DNA of 64,000 nucleotides from Amphimedon queenslandica (lineage: Eukaryota > Porifera > Demospongiae > Haplosclerida > Niphatidae): assembly GCF_000090795.2 (NCBI RefSeq), contig NW_003546279.1, positions 236,933 to 300,932 on the forward strand. The letters are read 5' to 3'. The notes beneath the pieces were generated by a model. It searched no databases and was not told the DNA's origin. It saw only the letters and a list, made by a program, of their open reading frames with translations. Shown in pieces: positions 40,246-51,873 of this stretch (position 1 is the first letter of the stretch; every line of letters starts with the position of its first letter). The translations under genes and the position numbers were made by a program.

Positions 40246-40319
40246 CTTTCCGCCTCTCTTTAACCATAGATATTATACATGCAACAGCACGTGATGATAC
40301 CGTTCACTCTAAGTTAGTT

Positions 40320-40339
40320 CCGTTCACGTCAAACACGTG
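40320..40339 (+). promoter_or_regulatory. Shared 20-nt promoter element, copy 2
   Basis: CCGTTCACGTCAAACACGTG, followed by AGTCCACGTTGG. 58 bp (start to start) before copy 3. Confidence 0.65.
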
Positions 40340-40377
40340 AGTCCACGTTGGGTGACTTGGTTAAATTCAGGTTATTT

Positions 40378-40397
40378 CCGTTCCTGTCAAACACATG
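40378..40397 (+). promoter_or_regulatory. Shared 20-nt promoter element, copy 3
   Basis: CCGTTCCTGTCAAACACATG, followed by CTCCCACGTTGG. The E-box has one change (CACATG). It ends 33 bp before the proposed NDUFAF6 start. Confidence 0.6.
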
Positions 40398-40430
40398 CTC
40401 CCACGTTGGTGTATACGGAATAATACGGAG

Positions 40431-40631
40431 ATGAAGTTGAAATCAGGTTTTACTCAAGTTTCTCATTGCATGACTTTGGTCAGGTACTGGTAGTTAGGTA
40501 TTTTGTGTATTAATGAGCTTCTCAATAGGAAACACGACTATGAACATTATCTCTGTACCCTCCTACTCCCCAAACCAGTTCAACCGGTTGTGTTTGCTCT
40601 ACGATCTTACAATATTGAAGTGGCTCTAGTA

Positions 40632-40665
<34 letters not shown>

Positions 40666-41866
40666 TAATAATTGTAATAATAATAATAATGATGATAATT
40701 AATAATTGTAATTATGGTGCTGTAATGATGGGTGTGGGTTATCTTAATAACTTTTAATTAACTAGATCAAAGACACTGTCAGTGAGGTTGCCATTGGTAA
40801 AATGAAGCTGACCTTTTGGAGGGATGCCATAAATACGATATTTAAAGTATCTTTTAATTTTTTATTATTTTTATATTTGTATTATTTTTAGAAAGGAAGT
40901 AATGATAAACTGCCAGATCATCCTGTAGTCAATTTATTAGCTCAAGTAATTAATAATAATAATAATAATTATTATTATTATTATTAATTAATTAATTTTA
41001 TTTTTAGGCAGTTAAAGAATGCAATTTAAACAAGATCTGGTTGTCAAGGTTACTCGATGCCCGAGAGACAGACCTCACTCGGACCTCATATCATCAAACG
41101 AAAGAGTTGGAGGACTATTGTGAAAACACTTCATCTTCTCTTTTCTACCTCACACTGGAAGCTTTGGGTATAAGAATCACTCTATAACTGATCCCCTCCC
41201 TCCCCCTCTCTCTCTCTCTTTCAAGGCATTAAAGATGTTCATTCTGATCATGTTGCTAGTCACATTGGGAAAGCTCAAGGTATTGTAACATTACTCAGAG
41301 CAGCTGGATACTATCGATCAAAAAGACAAGTGTTGATCCCATTGGACATCTTAATGAGAGTAAACTATTAATAATAGTTATAATGTACACACACACACAC
41401 AATTATGCATGCTGCAATCATGTTATGTGCATAGAATATTATAATAATCATTCAAGTCTGTTGCTTGTAGCATGGTTCCAGTCAAGAGGAGTTTTTACGA
41501 GGTGAAGCCACACCTTCTTTGATTAACTCGACATATGATCTGGCCAGTTTAGCTAATGCCCATCTTTTAAAGGTAATATTAATTTATTTATTTTGGTTTT
41601 TTTTTATAAATAGATTTTTCAATTTTAGGCTATTTCTCTAGCAGACAAGATTCCAAAAGGAGCTGCTGCAAGAGTTTTTCTACCAGCTGTAAGCAAGTTT
41701 AAATCCTCCCTCCCTTTATTTCTCATTCCTCAAGGTTGCTACTCGCAGTTTCCTAGAGGATCTTGAGCGAGTTGATTTCAATCCTTACAGCGAGAGGCTG
41801 AGACTTAGGAGACCGTCTCTACCGATGACTTTACTGTGGAAAGCATTTAGAAATAAATATTATTAA
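40431..41866 (+). CDS. NDUFAF6: NADH dehydrogenase (complex I) assembly factor 6
   Basis: Squalene/phytoene-synthase-fold protein. Proposed exon 1 is 40431-40446, with a 51-bp intron, and exon 2 is 40498-40628 ([40 protein letters not shown]). Exon 3 is 40766-40846 ([20 protein letters not shown]). Later exons give [58 protein letters not shown], the PLDILM / [11 protein letters not shown] junction and a C-terminus ending [11 protein letters not shown]. The order follows human NDUFAF6, a mitochondrial matrix factor needed for ND1 biogenesis in complex I. The proposed N-terminus is very short with no clear targeting peptide, so an upstream exon may be missing; the 5' end is the weak point. Confidence 0.88.
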
Positions 41867-41924
41867 CAATATTAATTGAAATAATTTTATTGTATTTATC
41901 ATGTAGCACAATCCAATCCTTTGT

Positions 41925-42975
41925 CTAGAAAAATGGTTCAATTCTGAAAATTTTCCTGTACTATAGCCCATGCTTTTTTCAAAAAAATGGCTAAAAAATC
42001 ACCCTCAATTTTTATTATATTTTCTGATACAAATTGATGTTCTTATGCTGTGTACAAAGTTTCAGCTGATTCCAGCTTCAATTTTTCAAGTTATGGCCAA
42101 TTTAAAAAATGGGCCGAAATCTGAAAATTTCCCTGTACTATATGCTTTTTTCCAAAAAATGGCTAAAAAATCACCCTCAATTTTTATTATATTTTCTGAT
42201 ACATATTGATGTTCTTATGCTGTGTAGAAAGTTTGAGCTGATTCCAACTTCAATTTTTCAAGTTATGGCCAATTTAATAAATGGGACAAAATCTGAAAAT
42301 TTCCCTGTACTATAGCCCATAGCTTTTTCTAAAAAATGGCTCAAAAATTACCCCCAATTTTTATTACATTTTCTGATACATATTGATGTTCTTATGCTGT
42401 GTAAAAAGTTTGAGCTGATTGCAACTTCAATTTTTCAAGTTATGGCCAATTTAATAAATGGGACAAAATCTGAAAATTTCCCTGTACTATAGCCCATGCT
42501 TATATCCAAAAAATGGCTCAAAAATCACTCTCAATTTTTATTACATTTTCTGATACATATTGATGTTCTTATGCTGTGTAGAAAGTTTGAGCTGATTCCG
42601 ACTCCAATTTTTAAAGTTACGGCCAATTTAAAAAATGGGCCGAAATCTGAAAATTTTCCTGTACTATAGCCCATGCTTTTTTCCAAAAAATGGCTAAAAA
42701 ATCACCCTCAATTTTTATTATATTTTCTGATACATATTGATGTTCTTATGCTGTGTAGAAAGTTTGAGCTGATTCCAACTTCAATTTTTCAAGTTATGGC
42801 CAATTTAATAAATGGGACAAAATCTGAAAATTTCCCTGTACTATATGCTTTTTTCCGAAAAATGGCTCAAAAATCACCCCCAGTTTTTATTACATTTTTT
42901 GATACATATTGATGTTCTTATGCTGTGTAGAAAGTTTGAGCTGATTCTGAGCTCAAATTTTTGCATTACAAGAAT
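41925..42975 (-). repeat. Family A array, intergenic, six monomers
   Basis: Copies in reverse orientation with TTGATGTTCTTATGCTG at about 42036, 42208, 42385, 42562, 42739 and 42911 (steps 172, 177, 177, 177, 172). It fills most of the space between NDUFAF6 and the first prolidase. Because 177 is divisible by three, short open frames repeat across it; they are not taken as genes. Confidence 0.95.
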
Positions 42976-43127
42976 TTGAAAAAATATTCTTGAGCAACCT
43001 AATTATTATCAGCATCAGGAGACACACAGTAAGTATAAGTTAGCAATCAGTTTGTATTCATTATAATACAAATAATATAATATAATTAGCATGGTCATAG
43101 TCAGTAAAAGGAAGAGGGGGTCATATT

Positions 43128-45235
43128 TCAATTATTCTTTCCCCAGGTCTTGTTCCCATTCTGCATCCACTCCTCAATCTCTTGAACAGTACGTGGTACA
43201 TCAGTTAGTAATTCAGCACCAGATGATGTCACTATGATGTCATCCTCAATCCTTACTCCTCCAAATCCTCTCAGTGTCTCTAACATATCTTTATTAATGA
43301 AACAAGACTGAGATGGATCAGACAATGCTTTATCTAACAACTAGAGAGAGAGAGTAATACTTATAAGTTACATTAAGTCAGAGACTCACACAAGCAATAA
43401 AGTAGCAGCCTGGTTCAATAGTCAGGCACATTCCTTCTTGAAGAGTTCTTACTGTTCGGAGACTCTTCAAACCTGGTTCTGTGCTCCTAGTAGTACCCTA
43501 ATTATTAATAATAATGATATTATTATTAATAGAGGTCTCCTACCTCAGGGTAACCTCCCACGTCATGTACATCGCAGCCCATGAAGTGTCCCAGCCCATG
43601 AGGCATGAAAACCGCACCCATCCTGACCCTCATCATGTCCTCCACGTTGCCTAGCAACAGACCCATCCCAACAAGAGCAGAGAGGATTGCTGACTCAGCA
43701 AGACAGTGCATGTCAACCCAATTAATGCCCGGCTTGACAGCCGAGAGTACGGCCCTACTAGCTCTATAGACAGCGTTGTATATTAGCTTCTGTGTAGGAG
43801 TGAACTTTCCATTTGCAGGAAAGGAGCAGGTGATATCTGACGTGAAGCAGTAATATTCCCCACCCATATCAAAGAGGCTATGAGATAGGTATGACTGTTA
43901 TTTTTTAATATAATTTTATATTTTCATACCACATGTCCCCCTCTTCTATCTTCCTGTCATTCGGAGCACCTGCATGACCGTAATGGAGTACAGCAGAATT
44001 AACACCTCTAATGTGATAATAATAATAATAATAATAATAATCACATACGTTCCACAGATACAGGTATAAGAGCAGTGTCTACAGCCCCCGATGGAGTAGC
44101 AGTGGTGTTTGAAAAGAGACTCCAGCTGGTACTCCAACATACCTGGTTTAACGGCTCTCATTACCTGACAAGAGAATTGACTGTAACTTATAGTACAAGA
44201 TGATACAATAATTCATCTTTTATGGCACCCTCCTTCTCCTCACCTCACAGTGAGCTTTGCTGCTAACTTGATTCACATAACGCAATACCTCAATCTCTTC
44301 TGGGGTCTTGATCACACGACTGTCATGTGATAGTCATTAAAGTGGGAGGAGGTGTGGCTTACCATTCCATTATCATGGGGTGGAGCAGCTTATTGTTCAA
44401 GACACTCTTAAATCTATAAATAGTAACAAAGTTTATTAATAGCAAACAAGGATTATGTCATCATTTCTCACTTTCCTATCCCATCAAAATAAGCTTCCTT
44501 ACATGTATTACCACTGTCAGTATTGACACCATTCTATAAGGAAAGAGAATCACCATTAATTAATATTAATTATTAATTAATATTACCAGTAGCATCAGCA
44601 TTGTTGGTTTCATCTCATTTAAAACAGACGGTATCTATATTTAGACACAATACATGTTACTATAAATAACTATTGTTGCTATAAATAGGATTACCTCATC
44701 AACAAAAGAGACTCGATCAACACAATACTTCTGTTTGAAGTAATCTGGTGGGTGTATCCTAATTATTATTCATTAATTAATTGATCAATTAATTCTTACT
44801 CTCCCATCCATATGGCGTACTCTGGTGGTAGGCGTGGCACAAACAGAGTGACACGCCCACTAGATACCTCAACTGCTCCGAAACAGTCAGCCTCAGTCAC
44901 TCCAAACAACCAATGGAAATAAGACTCCTTTAATGGGCGTGGTCAGTCTATTATATAGACTACACCCCTCCACCTTACCTGTCTGAATTCAGGCTCGTGA
45001 TCGGAACAGTATCTTGTCTCCTGCTTCCCTCCCTCCAGTAGCAGTACAGCCCCTGTGTTAGGTACCTCAGGATTATCTGATAGACTCTTCATCAGTCGCT
45101 GACGATTGAGAGAGAATAGACTCATAGGGACCTTTAGTGTCTCGGCACCCATTGAAAAACACCTACTCAAGCATTGAGAGAAAGGACGGGGTAATACCAG
45201 GCGAAACAAGAAAACACTTACTTTGAAGCCGCCAT
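43128..45235 (-). CDS. PEPD: Xaa-Pro dipeptidase (prolidase), copy A
   Basis: Start at 45233-45235 (MAASK, short first exon, donor GTAAGT), then [21 protein letters not shown]24 metallopeptidase domain: [12 protein letters not shown] (His255 region), [20 protein letters not shown] (two Asp metal ligands), [11 protein letters not shown] with [11 protein letters not shown] (His366, metal His370 and His377 by human numbering), the SLRTVRTL Arg (398 region), TIEPGCYF and GVRIEDD (Glu ligands). The end is TWGKNN (stop 43128-43130). Prolidase hydrolyses dipeptides with C-terminal Pro or Hyp and recycles collagen-derived imino acids; it is a Mn-dependent cytosolic dimer. All expected active-site residues are present, so this copy is probably the working enzyme. 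It is followed by a tandem paralogue. Confidence 0.93.
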
Positions 45236-45428
45236 CTTGAGCTAATTAAATAAAGTGCTTGCGCTTACTGCTAGTGATCACGTGAGCTAAAAATTAATTA
45301 TCACGAAACAATAATTCATAGTTCAATACTACTAGAATAAAAATAAAGACAGTACCAGTTTAAAACTAAAAGACCATGGTCCATGCATAATATAAAAGGA
45401 ATTATGAAAAGTATATGACAATTGATGC

Positions 45429-48400
45429 TTAAGAGATAGTCTTGTTATCCTTCTTTCCCCAGGTCTTGTTCCCATTCTGCATCCACTCCTCAATCTCTTG
45501 AACAGTACGGGGTACATCAGTTAGTAATTCAGCACCAGATGATGTCACTATGATGTCATCCTCAATCCTTACTCCTCCAAACCCTTTCAGTGTCTCTAGC
45601 ATATCTTTATTAATGAAACAAGACTGAGATGGATTAGACAATGCTTTATCTAACAACTAAAGAAAGAGAGAGGTAGGGTAGAATAGTATAAATACTGCAT
45701 TAAATACAACTATAGATCATAAGTATGCAGTTATTGTCCCATATACACTTACATAGGGTACAAAGTAGCAGCCTGGTTCAATGGTGAGACACATCCCTTC
45801 CTGCAGTGTCCTGTTAATGCGAAGAACCATTGGTCCAGTGGTGGGTCTGGATCCCTGCAGTATGTGTACAGAATGCAATACAAAACATGATACAATTTCA
45901 TTATATTGCAACTCCTTCACAATGAAGAGAGTCTGAGTATAGTAATAACATGGTAATTGAACTACCTCTTCCCAATAGAGCAGCCACATCAACTGAGGCG
46001 CACGCTACAAGGTATATTGACCATTATTATAATTGTGTGCAAAAACTACTTTTCTTGTTAAAATTTTCACACAATCATAATTTGCAGTTCAATACAGTTA
46101 CAGCATACACACAAACAAAGAGAATAATTATTGTCCTTTCTTTCTTGAAAATGCATAATTAGCTTTAATAAGTAGCTGAAATCCAAAGCAGTTTCTTCAC
46201 AATGAAACCTACAAAATACTTACTTATACTGTCACTGTGATCTCTGGATGTCAAGTATACTTCAAAACTGACCATTTTATTTGTAGCTTGAGGAAATGAC
46301 CTCCAAGACTTCACATTTGATATGTAACCTACAAAATTTTTGAGCATGCACAGACCTACCTTGATTATGTAAATCATTGAAGAAGACATCATGATGATGT
46401 TGAAGTATCATTGACGATTGTATAAATAACTCACATAAAGTAGAGATTCCAGTGACATTGCTTTCTTCATAAAATGCTCTATTTTATCTTGCTTTATTAA
46501 TACTACACTAATTTTTTAAAATATCTTACACAGCTGCTATAGTTTGTCCTTAGCTTTTAATCTATTTTTAAATAATGCAAATTTATTGTCGTTCCTACAC
46601 TTTTGACAAAAACTATAATAGACATAGTCGGTTTATTTCAAATCAGCTACACACACATTATGTGCATGAGATTATAGTCAACTTGTACATGTATGTATTA
46701 ATGTATAGTATCTTAGTTAGAGTGTAAGTACATGTACAATAACTGGGTTTTTAAACCTCCCACACATTATTGGACACAGAAAACCCTTACCGTGGGAAAT
46801 CCACCCACATCAAGGACGTCACACCCCAGCAAATGACCAAAACTGAGTGGCATGAAAACAGACGCCATGTTTGCATTCATCATGTCCTTCAAGTTGCCTA
46901 GCAACAGGCCCATTCCCTTTAGGCCTGCGATGAGTTCCCTTTCCGCCAGATGATGCATGTCAATCCAGTCAACGCCAGGTTTAATGGCGGCCATTACGGA
47001 GCGATTGGTCCTAAGGACAGTATTGTACACTAGCTTCTGAGTGGGAGTGAAGCGACCATTAGAAGGAAAAGAACACGTGATGTCAGAAGTATAGCAGTAA
47101 TATTCAGAACCCATATCAAAGAGACTGAAAGGGAGGGAGAAGAGAAAGATCAGTAATAGTTTAACGGTTGTTCATACCACATGTCTCCATCTTTTATGAC
47201 TCCATTGTTAGGAGAGCCAGAATTTCCATAGTTCAATACAGCAGAATTCTTTCCACTATACAGTATGATGTTACATTATCATCATTATTATTATTAACGT
47301 ACGTCCCACAAGTATATATCCATGCGTAATGTCTACAGCCTCCGACTCCATAGCAATAATGATGGAACAAACTTTCCAGTTCATACTCCATCATCCCAGG
47401 CTTCACTACCCTCATCACCTGATCATAACAACCAATAATATGTACATGTAATACATATTTGCAAAGGCTTATCATTATTATTATTACAATTATTGTTATT
47501 ACTGAATTGTTATTAATTTAGAAGATAATTATAAACATGTTTTTTAGATGTTTGTCATCGCTTGGTTGATTGCCAAGTAATACAAAAGGGGGAAGCAATA
47601 GCCAACTCTATTGATACTAGCAATACCATATTTGGTAAAGCATCCTTATATATCCAAGCAAAAACAATACACACACACATTCCCTCTCTCACTCCCTCTA
47701 TCTCTCCCCCCTCCCTCCCTCCCTCCCTCCCCCCTCCCTCCCTCTCCTTACCTCACAGTGAGCTTTGCTGCTAACTTGATTCACATAACGCAATACCTCA
47801 ATCTCTTCTGGGGTCTTGATCACACGACTGTCATGTGACAATAACTATAAATAAATGTACAATGTATTAATTAATAATGTACCACTCGGTTATATCTGGA
47901 TGAAGGAGCTTTCTATCAATGACATCATTGAACCTAAAAAATAATAATTTCAATACAATATTTGTGTAATTTATCAAAAATTGAATAATAATAATAATAA
48001 GATATATGATAGTATGATGGTGATACTACTATTTACTGAATCTGATCTTAGTAAATAAAGTAAGAATATATATTGGTTTGATGTACACATACTTTGTGAT
48101 ATGTAACTGTACATGTAACATGTTACTAGATATGCACATGTTCATCTGTAAACAACAATACATCAATTACTGCATACTTTTCCTTTCCTGTGAAAACTGC
48201 CTCCTTACAATATTTACCACTATCAACATTGACACCATTCTAAAAATGAGAGGGAGAGAGAGAGGGAGGGGGGGAAGAGAGAGGGAGGGGGATAAATATA
48301 GAATATCCAATTGTGGTTAATAATTAACTAGTAGCAGCAACATTGACGGCTTCAAGTCAGACAAGGTCTGAGCAATCTACGAACAACAAAACGTACAACA

Positions 48401-49092
48401 ATAATTAATAATTATTAGTTTAATTACTTAATGAAATACCTCATCCGTGTACCTGACACGGTCTACGTTATACTTGACTGCAAAGTGTTCCGGAGGGTGC
48501 AGCCTATATTTGGTGAGACATAAAAAGATACGTAAGTACGTCACGTATTTTACTCGCTCCACATTGCAAAACTAGGATGAAGGCGGGGCATAAAGAGAGT
48601 CACACGCCCACTTTCGACCTCAAGGGCACCGAACCAATCAGCCTCCACGACTCCAAACAGCCAGTGGAAGAAGGACTCCTGGTAGTTTGTAGGAGGGTAT
48701 GGACACAGTATCGTAATCTCACCTGTCTGAAAACTGGCTCCATTGGAGTGCAGTATCTTGTCTCCTGCTTCCCTCCCTCCAGTAGCAGTACAGCCCCTGT
48801 GTTAGGTACCTCAGGATTATCTGATAGACTCTTCACCAGTCGCTGACGATTGAGAGAGAATAAACTCATTGGGACCTTTAGTGTCTCACTACCCATTGAA
48901 AAATAGTTTGCTGTAGTACTGATCATTAAAAGAGAGAGAGAGAGAAAGAGGAGAGAGAGAGGGAGAGAAAAAAGAGCAAGTGTAACATGTACATGTACAA
49001 ACTAGCACTAAAATGTGTCAAAATAAAGATAAAAAGGATTGTCTAGGCTAAAGGTAGTATAAAAGAATCATTGTTTACTTCTGGAATGCCAT
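45429..49092 (-). CDS. Prolidase paralogue, copy B, with altered active site
   Basis: Same exon order as copy A. Start at 49090-49092 (MAFQ...), then [20 protein letters not shown], nearly identical to copy A. The metal Asp pair ([20 protein letters not shown]), metal His (FGHLLG), Arg (LRINRTL) and both Glu ligands ([15 protein letters not shown]) are kept. Three catalytic or substrate-site His positions are changed: LHYGHAG is LNYGNSG, MPHGLGH is MPLSFGH, and VHDVGGYPE is VLDVGGFPT. The reading frame is intact throughout and the splice sites look good, so this is not an obvious pseudogene. It is likely a metal-binding pseudoenzyme or a changed-specificity enzyme. The intron of about 750 bp at 46000-46760 holds no recognised feature. 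The C-terminal end differs from copy A only in the last few residues (KKDNKTIS). Confidence 0.85.
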
Positions 49093-49216
49093 CTTTCCTG
49101 CCATAACCTCTCTCCCCTAACTGGTTCATCAAGTTACAGTTCCTGGGACTGACGAGCGAGTCGACAACTTGCAGCTCTTTTTATACTCAAGGATGCCATA
49201 TCCGGAAGTGAATATT

Positions 49217-49236
49217 CCGTTTACTTCAAACACGTG
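49217..49236 (+). promoter_or_regulatory. Shared 20-nt promoter element, copy 4
   Basis: CCGTTTACTTCAAACACGTG, the best representative of the consensus. 56 bp before copy 5. Confidence 0.65.
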
Positions 49237-49272
49237 GCTGACGTCATAAAAATAACCAAACAAAACCAGACA

Positions 49273-49292
49273 CCGTTTATTTCAACCATGTG
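49273..49292 (+). promoter_or_regulatory. Shared 20-nt promoter element, copy 5
   Basis: CCGTTTATTTCAACCATGTG; the E-box has one change. 53 bp before copy 6. Confidence 0.55.
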
Positions 49293-49325
49293 ATTGTGTT
49301 ATCAGAGTATCCGGACATGACCCGA

Positions 49326-49345
49326 TCGTTTTCTTCAACCACGTG
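49326..49345 (+). promoter_or_regulatory. Shared 20-nt promoter element, copy 6
   Basis: TCGTTTTCTTCAACCACGTG, about 210 bp before the DnaJ start codon. Confidence 0.5.
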
Positions 49346-49554
49346 TTAGCATCTTAGTTCTAGGATATTCTAGGTTACCAGAAACGGATACATGAAAGGT
49401 GTGGTTTCATTCTCTTTCCAAGTAGACCACGACACACATTCTGGAATCATCCTTCCTTCCTTTACCTTACACTCTGTACACTACCTCCAGCCAGGAGAAG
49501 GTTCCTTGTACCAGTATCTCTTTGTAGAACCATTAAAAGATCACGTGACTAAGA

Positions 49555-51615
49555 ATGGAAGATCTATATGAAACGCTTGGTGTATCTAAACATGCAACTG
49601 AGTCTGAGATTAGAAGAGTAATATATATATATAATATTATATACTTTATATCTTTATTTATTTTTAAAAGGCATATCATCGACTAGCTAAGCAGTTCCAT
49701 CCGGATAAGAATCCGATTGATTCAGAAGGAGAGAAAGTAAGTATTAATACACTTGTCATCATTTTAGTCAGAGATTTTTAAGTAACACGAATTAATAACG
49801 TTATTAAAAATGCCAATATTAATTATCATTCTAGTTCAAATCGATTCAATTTGCGTATGAAGTTTTATCAGATTCTCATAAAAGAGAGATGTACGACAGA
49901 TATGGGATTGATGCCGTGAAGGAAAGTGGAGGTGCTTCTGGTTTTGGCGGAATGGACGGATTCTCAAGCAGTAAGTGGTTAACCTTTTCCTGTGTGTGGC
50001 CTATTTTCATTCATTTCTAGTGTTTGGTGGTGGGGACATGTTCTCGAGTTTCTTTGACGGCGGACTCTTTGGAGGAGGAAGAAGTTAGTCTCTTTTGAAA
50101 ACCAAGAGAGCACTTTAGCTAATGTGATGGTTTTTAGGTCGTCAAAAAAGCAAGATGGATTCCTTTGCCATTCCACTAGAGTGAGTGTACATCTACTGAA
50201 AACTGTGTCATGTGACTGTCATGTGATGATAGGGTCACTCTTGAAGAACTGTACAATGGGACTACTAAACAAATCGAATTTAAACATAAAGTCATATGTT
50301 CCTCGTGTTCTGGGTAAGTACATGTACACTGGACCCCTTGCTCAATATTACTGGACCCCTTAGGACTGGTTCCAAGTCTGGCAATAATGTTAACTGTCGG
50401 AAGTGTCGCGGGTCAGGGATCCAAGTGACCCATAGACCAATTGGACCGGGAATGGTCCAACAGATGAGGGGACCTTGTACTGACTGTGAAGGAACAGGTA
50501 AAAATTAATAAATTGACAATATTTACTAGTTTTTATGTTTAATTGTGTGTGTCCTAATTCTTAGTTGATTTGGGATATTTATGTTGCATGTGATAGTGTC
50601 GCTAATATTTTATTATTATAAAAAAACACTAGTACACACAATTCCTTGTGTTATCATTCCAGGAACTTTTGTAAAAGAGAAGGACAGGTGTAAGAAATGT
50701 AAAGGAAAGCAAGTCATTGAAGAGGATTGTACGCTGGACGTGAGTGGGTGTGGCTATTATAAATACTGACACGCCCCTTTTAGGTAACAGTCTCTCCTGG
50801 AATGTCACATAATCACAAGATACCGATGAGGGGAGCAGGGGACCAATCGGTAAAGGACCAACCCACATTATTAATTAATTAATTGACTCCTCCCTCCTCC
50901 CCCTAATAGCCTGATATGGAGTCGGGTGATGTCATTGTGGTATTACAAGAACAAGAACACTCAGTTTTCACAAGAAAGGGAATTGATCTTTTTGTGAAGA
51001 AGAAGCTTTCTGTAATTGATGCCCTCTGCGGCTGTACATTTTACATAGACCATCTTGATGGGCGGAAACTAGCAGTGACCAACCCACCTAGTCAAGTATT
51101 GTTCCCGGGTACGTATGGGGGCTATACCAGCTGGTCTATTATTAGCCTTAGTTCAAGTGGATATTTTTGAATTCTTCCCCCCTCTCCCTCTCTCTCTCTC
51201 CCTTCCCCCCTCTCCCTCTCTCTCATTACAGGGTGCATTAAAGGTTTGAGTGGTGAGGGAATGATGAGTCAGCGGCTTCACATCAAAGGAAACCTTTACT
51301 TTGAATTTGAGATTGATTTCCCGCCAGAAAACTTTATCACTGAAGATGAAAAATTTGCAGTTAGTTCATTAGAGAGAAGGAGAGTAAAACATGTATTAAT
51401 ATTACTATTATATTTGATATTAGGAATTAGAAGCCATTTTACCAAGTAAAGACAACTCACTGGACATTACTGATGATATGGAACCAGTTGATCTCCATAA
51501 TCTTGAGAACACGAGAGGATTAGGAGGAGGAGGGAGGGAGGGAGATGAAGGATCTTATGTTGACCACGATATGGGGGGACATGATCACGGAGGAATGCGC
51601 TGTGCTCAGCAATAA
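49555..51615 (+). CDS. DNAJA: Type I (class A) DnaJ/Hsp40 co-chaperone, farnesylated type
   Basis: Exon 1 starts [20 protein letters not shown]. The J domain carries the HPD motif (KQFHPDKNP). A Gly/Phe-rich region follows ([23 protein letters not shown]). The zinc-binding region has four CxxCxGx-type motifs ([32 protein letters not shown]). C-terminal substrate-binding domains follow ([26 protein letters not shown]). The protein ends MRCAQQ (CAAX box CAQQ, predicted farnesylation), as in DNAJA1/2/4. It delivers unfolded clients to Hsp70 and stimulates its ATPase, in the cytosol and at the ER face. The final zinc motif lacks the last Gly of the consensus, also common in eukaryotic members. 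THOC3 follows 260 bp downstream on the same strand. Confidence 0.94.
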
Positions 51616-51634
51616 AAAGACTATAGTCTAAAAA

Positions 51635-51673
<39 letters not shown>
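51635..51673. repeat. (ATT)n microsatellite, DnaJ 3' UTR
   Basis: Uninterrupted ATT units just after the DnaJ stop codon. Confidence 0.85.
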
Positions 51674-51676
<3 letters not shown>

Positions 51677-51873
51677 CTGTTAGCAATGGACTTTATATTA
51701 TTGTCTGTTTGTACATGTATAGAAGTAATAAAAATTGGGTTTCTCTTTGTTGTTGTTATTTATCATCATTAACAAAAATTCAATTTTAAATAATATTCTA
51801 TTTTGATAAAAAATTAATCTTTTGCTCAGTAGATGTGGCTAATTTTATGGGCGTGGTTACACGTGGAGCCATC

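Larger units (their letters stand above)
40246..40430. promoter_or_regulatory. Bidirectional promoter, IPO4 / NDUFAF6
   Basis: 185 bp with two copies of the 20-nt promoter element (40320-40339 and 40378-40397), each followed by a CCCACGTTGG-like flank, and a half copy (CCGTTCAC) at 40300. Confidence 0.65.
49093..49554. promoter_or_regulatory. Divergent promoter region, prolidase B / DnaJ
   Basis: 462 bp. It contains three copies of the 20-nt element (49217-49236, 49273-49292, 49326-49345), a CRE-like TGACGTCA at 49240, CCGGAAGTG (ETS-like) near 49202 and TCACGTGA near 49541. Confidence 0.65.

Noticed and set aside
41970-42912. Open frames of 68-79 codons in the repeat array
   Set aside because: They restart in each monomer, lack start context and conservation beyond the DNA repeat, and contain stops at variant monomers.
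46000-46760. Possible extra exon or element in the long prolidase B intron
   Set aside because: Short frames only (60-75 codons) with no family features; nothing supportable.
25186-50330. Many GTACATGTAC palindromes (for example 28000, 35146, 46730, 50318)
   Set aside because: Frequent but short, AT-balanced and without shared flanks or position; I could not separate them from background.
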